From Sediminibacterium sp. (GTDB lineage Bacteria; Bacteroidota; Bacteroidia; Chitinophagales; Chitinophagaceae): a DNA stretch of 6,580 nucleotides. The notes below the pieces were generated by a model. That model worked only from the letters and a program-made list of their open reading frames with translations, did not search any database and was not told where the DNA came from. The position numbers and the translations under genes were made by a program. Below are positions 6,468 through 6,580 of this stretch, in pieces. The stretch's first letter is position 1, and the number at the start of each line of letters is the position of its first letter. The DNA lies in NCBI GenBank assembly GCA_023256555.1, contig JALRFB010000053.1, positions 1 through 6,580 on the forward strand, in the 5' to 3' direction.

Positions 6468-6504
6468 AATCCGCCTTTTTGAGCCTTTGCTTTAAAGGCG
6501 GATT
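6468..6504 (+). terminator. Hairpin between acpP and fabF, possible partial terminator or attenuator
   Basis: Positions 6468-6478 and 6494-6504 form a perfect 11-bp stem (AATCCGCCTTT / AAAGGCGGATT) with a 15-nt loop. The tail ATTATTAATTT is U-rich but has no long U-run. A second GCCTTT inside the loop (6483-6488) can instead pair with AAAGGC (6494-6499) in a 6-bp stem with a 5-nt loop, excluding the first. The hairpin starts 36 nt after the acpP stop and ends 21 nt before the fabF ATG. A partial terminator lowering fabF relative to acpP would make sense, but that is inference. Confidence 0.55.
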
Positions 6505-6525
6505 ATTAATTTAAAACAAAAAGAC

Positions 6526-6580
6526 ATGCAAACGAAACGCATTGTTGTTACAGGTATAGGTACATTAAATCCATTGGGTA
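6526..6580 (+). CDS. fabF: 3-oxoacyl-ACP synthase II, N-terminus only (cut by window end)
   Basis: Only 18 codons are present. They read MQTKRIVVTGIGTLNPLG, which fits the first beta strand and loop of condensing enzymes of the FabF type, usually (R/K)RVVVTG-x-G-x-(L/V)-(T/S)P-(L/I)G. Asn takes the place of the more common Thr or Ser before Pro. FabF condenses malonyl-ACP with acyl-ACP in fatty-acid elongation. The call is strengthened by acpP directly upstream. The leader TTTAAAACAAAAAGAC is A-rich without a Shine-Dalgarno sequence, as elsewhere in this window. The gene continues beyond the window, so the catalytic Cys-His-His triad cannot be checked. Confidence 0.88.
   Translation, partial: MQTKRIVVTGIGTLNPLG

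Overview
This window looks like an ordinary chromosomal stretch of a low-GC member of the Bacteroidota. Chitinophagales is my best guess, but that is inference only. The evidence is: two clear matches to the Bacteroidota promoter -7 element TAnnTTTG, A-rich leaders without Shine-Dalgarno sequences, an outer-membrane barrel protein with a Sec signal, and an acpP-fabF pair of the usual type. I see no mobile element, CRISPR array, rRNA or tRNA. No stretch over 300 bases lacks a gene.

Layout. On the + strand, 43-1158 encodes a secreted outer-membrane beta-barrel protein of unknown substrate. Three genes follow on the - strand, read from 5413 down to 1129 with gaps of 11 and 20 nt: an SUT/SLC45-like sugar:cation symporter, a PfkB-family fructokinase and an amylosucrase-type GH13 enzyme. 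The last of these overlaps the barrel gene tail to tail by 30 bp. A 159-bp divergent spacer (5414-5572) holds a LacI-type palindrome, a second inverted repeat and a good + strand -7 element. On the + strand come a small YcxB-like membrane protein (5573-6031), a 164-bp spacer with a tandem 10-bp repeat and the acpP promoter, acpP (6196-6432), a hairpin with two alternative folds, and the first 18 codons of fabF, which runs off the window.

How it works together. The three minus-strand genes make a compact sucrose route. The symporter would import sucrose. The cytosolic amylosucrase-type enzyme would split it, adding the glucosyl unit to an alpha-1,4-glucan (or releasing glucose) and freeing fructose. 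The fructokinase would trap fructose as fructose 6-phosphate. Each part belongs to a known family. The combination and sucrose as substrate are inferred from motifs and gene order. The acpP-fabF end is housekeeping fatty-acid synthesis and unrelated.

Nothing here is clearly a new biological system. The parts most worth checking are non-coding: a 13-bp hairpin inside the amylosucrase coding region that pairs fully only in the opposite-strand transcript and may be the barrel gene's terminator, the LacI-type site placed inside the presumed YcxB promoter, and the alternative hairpins between acpP and fabF.
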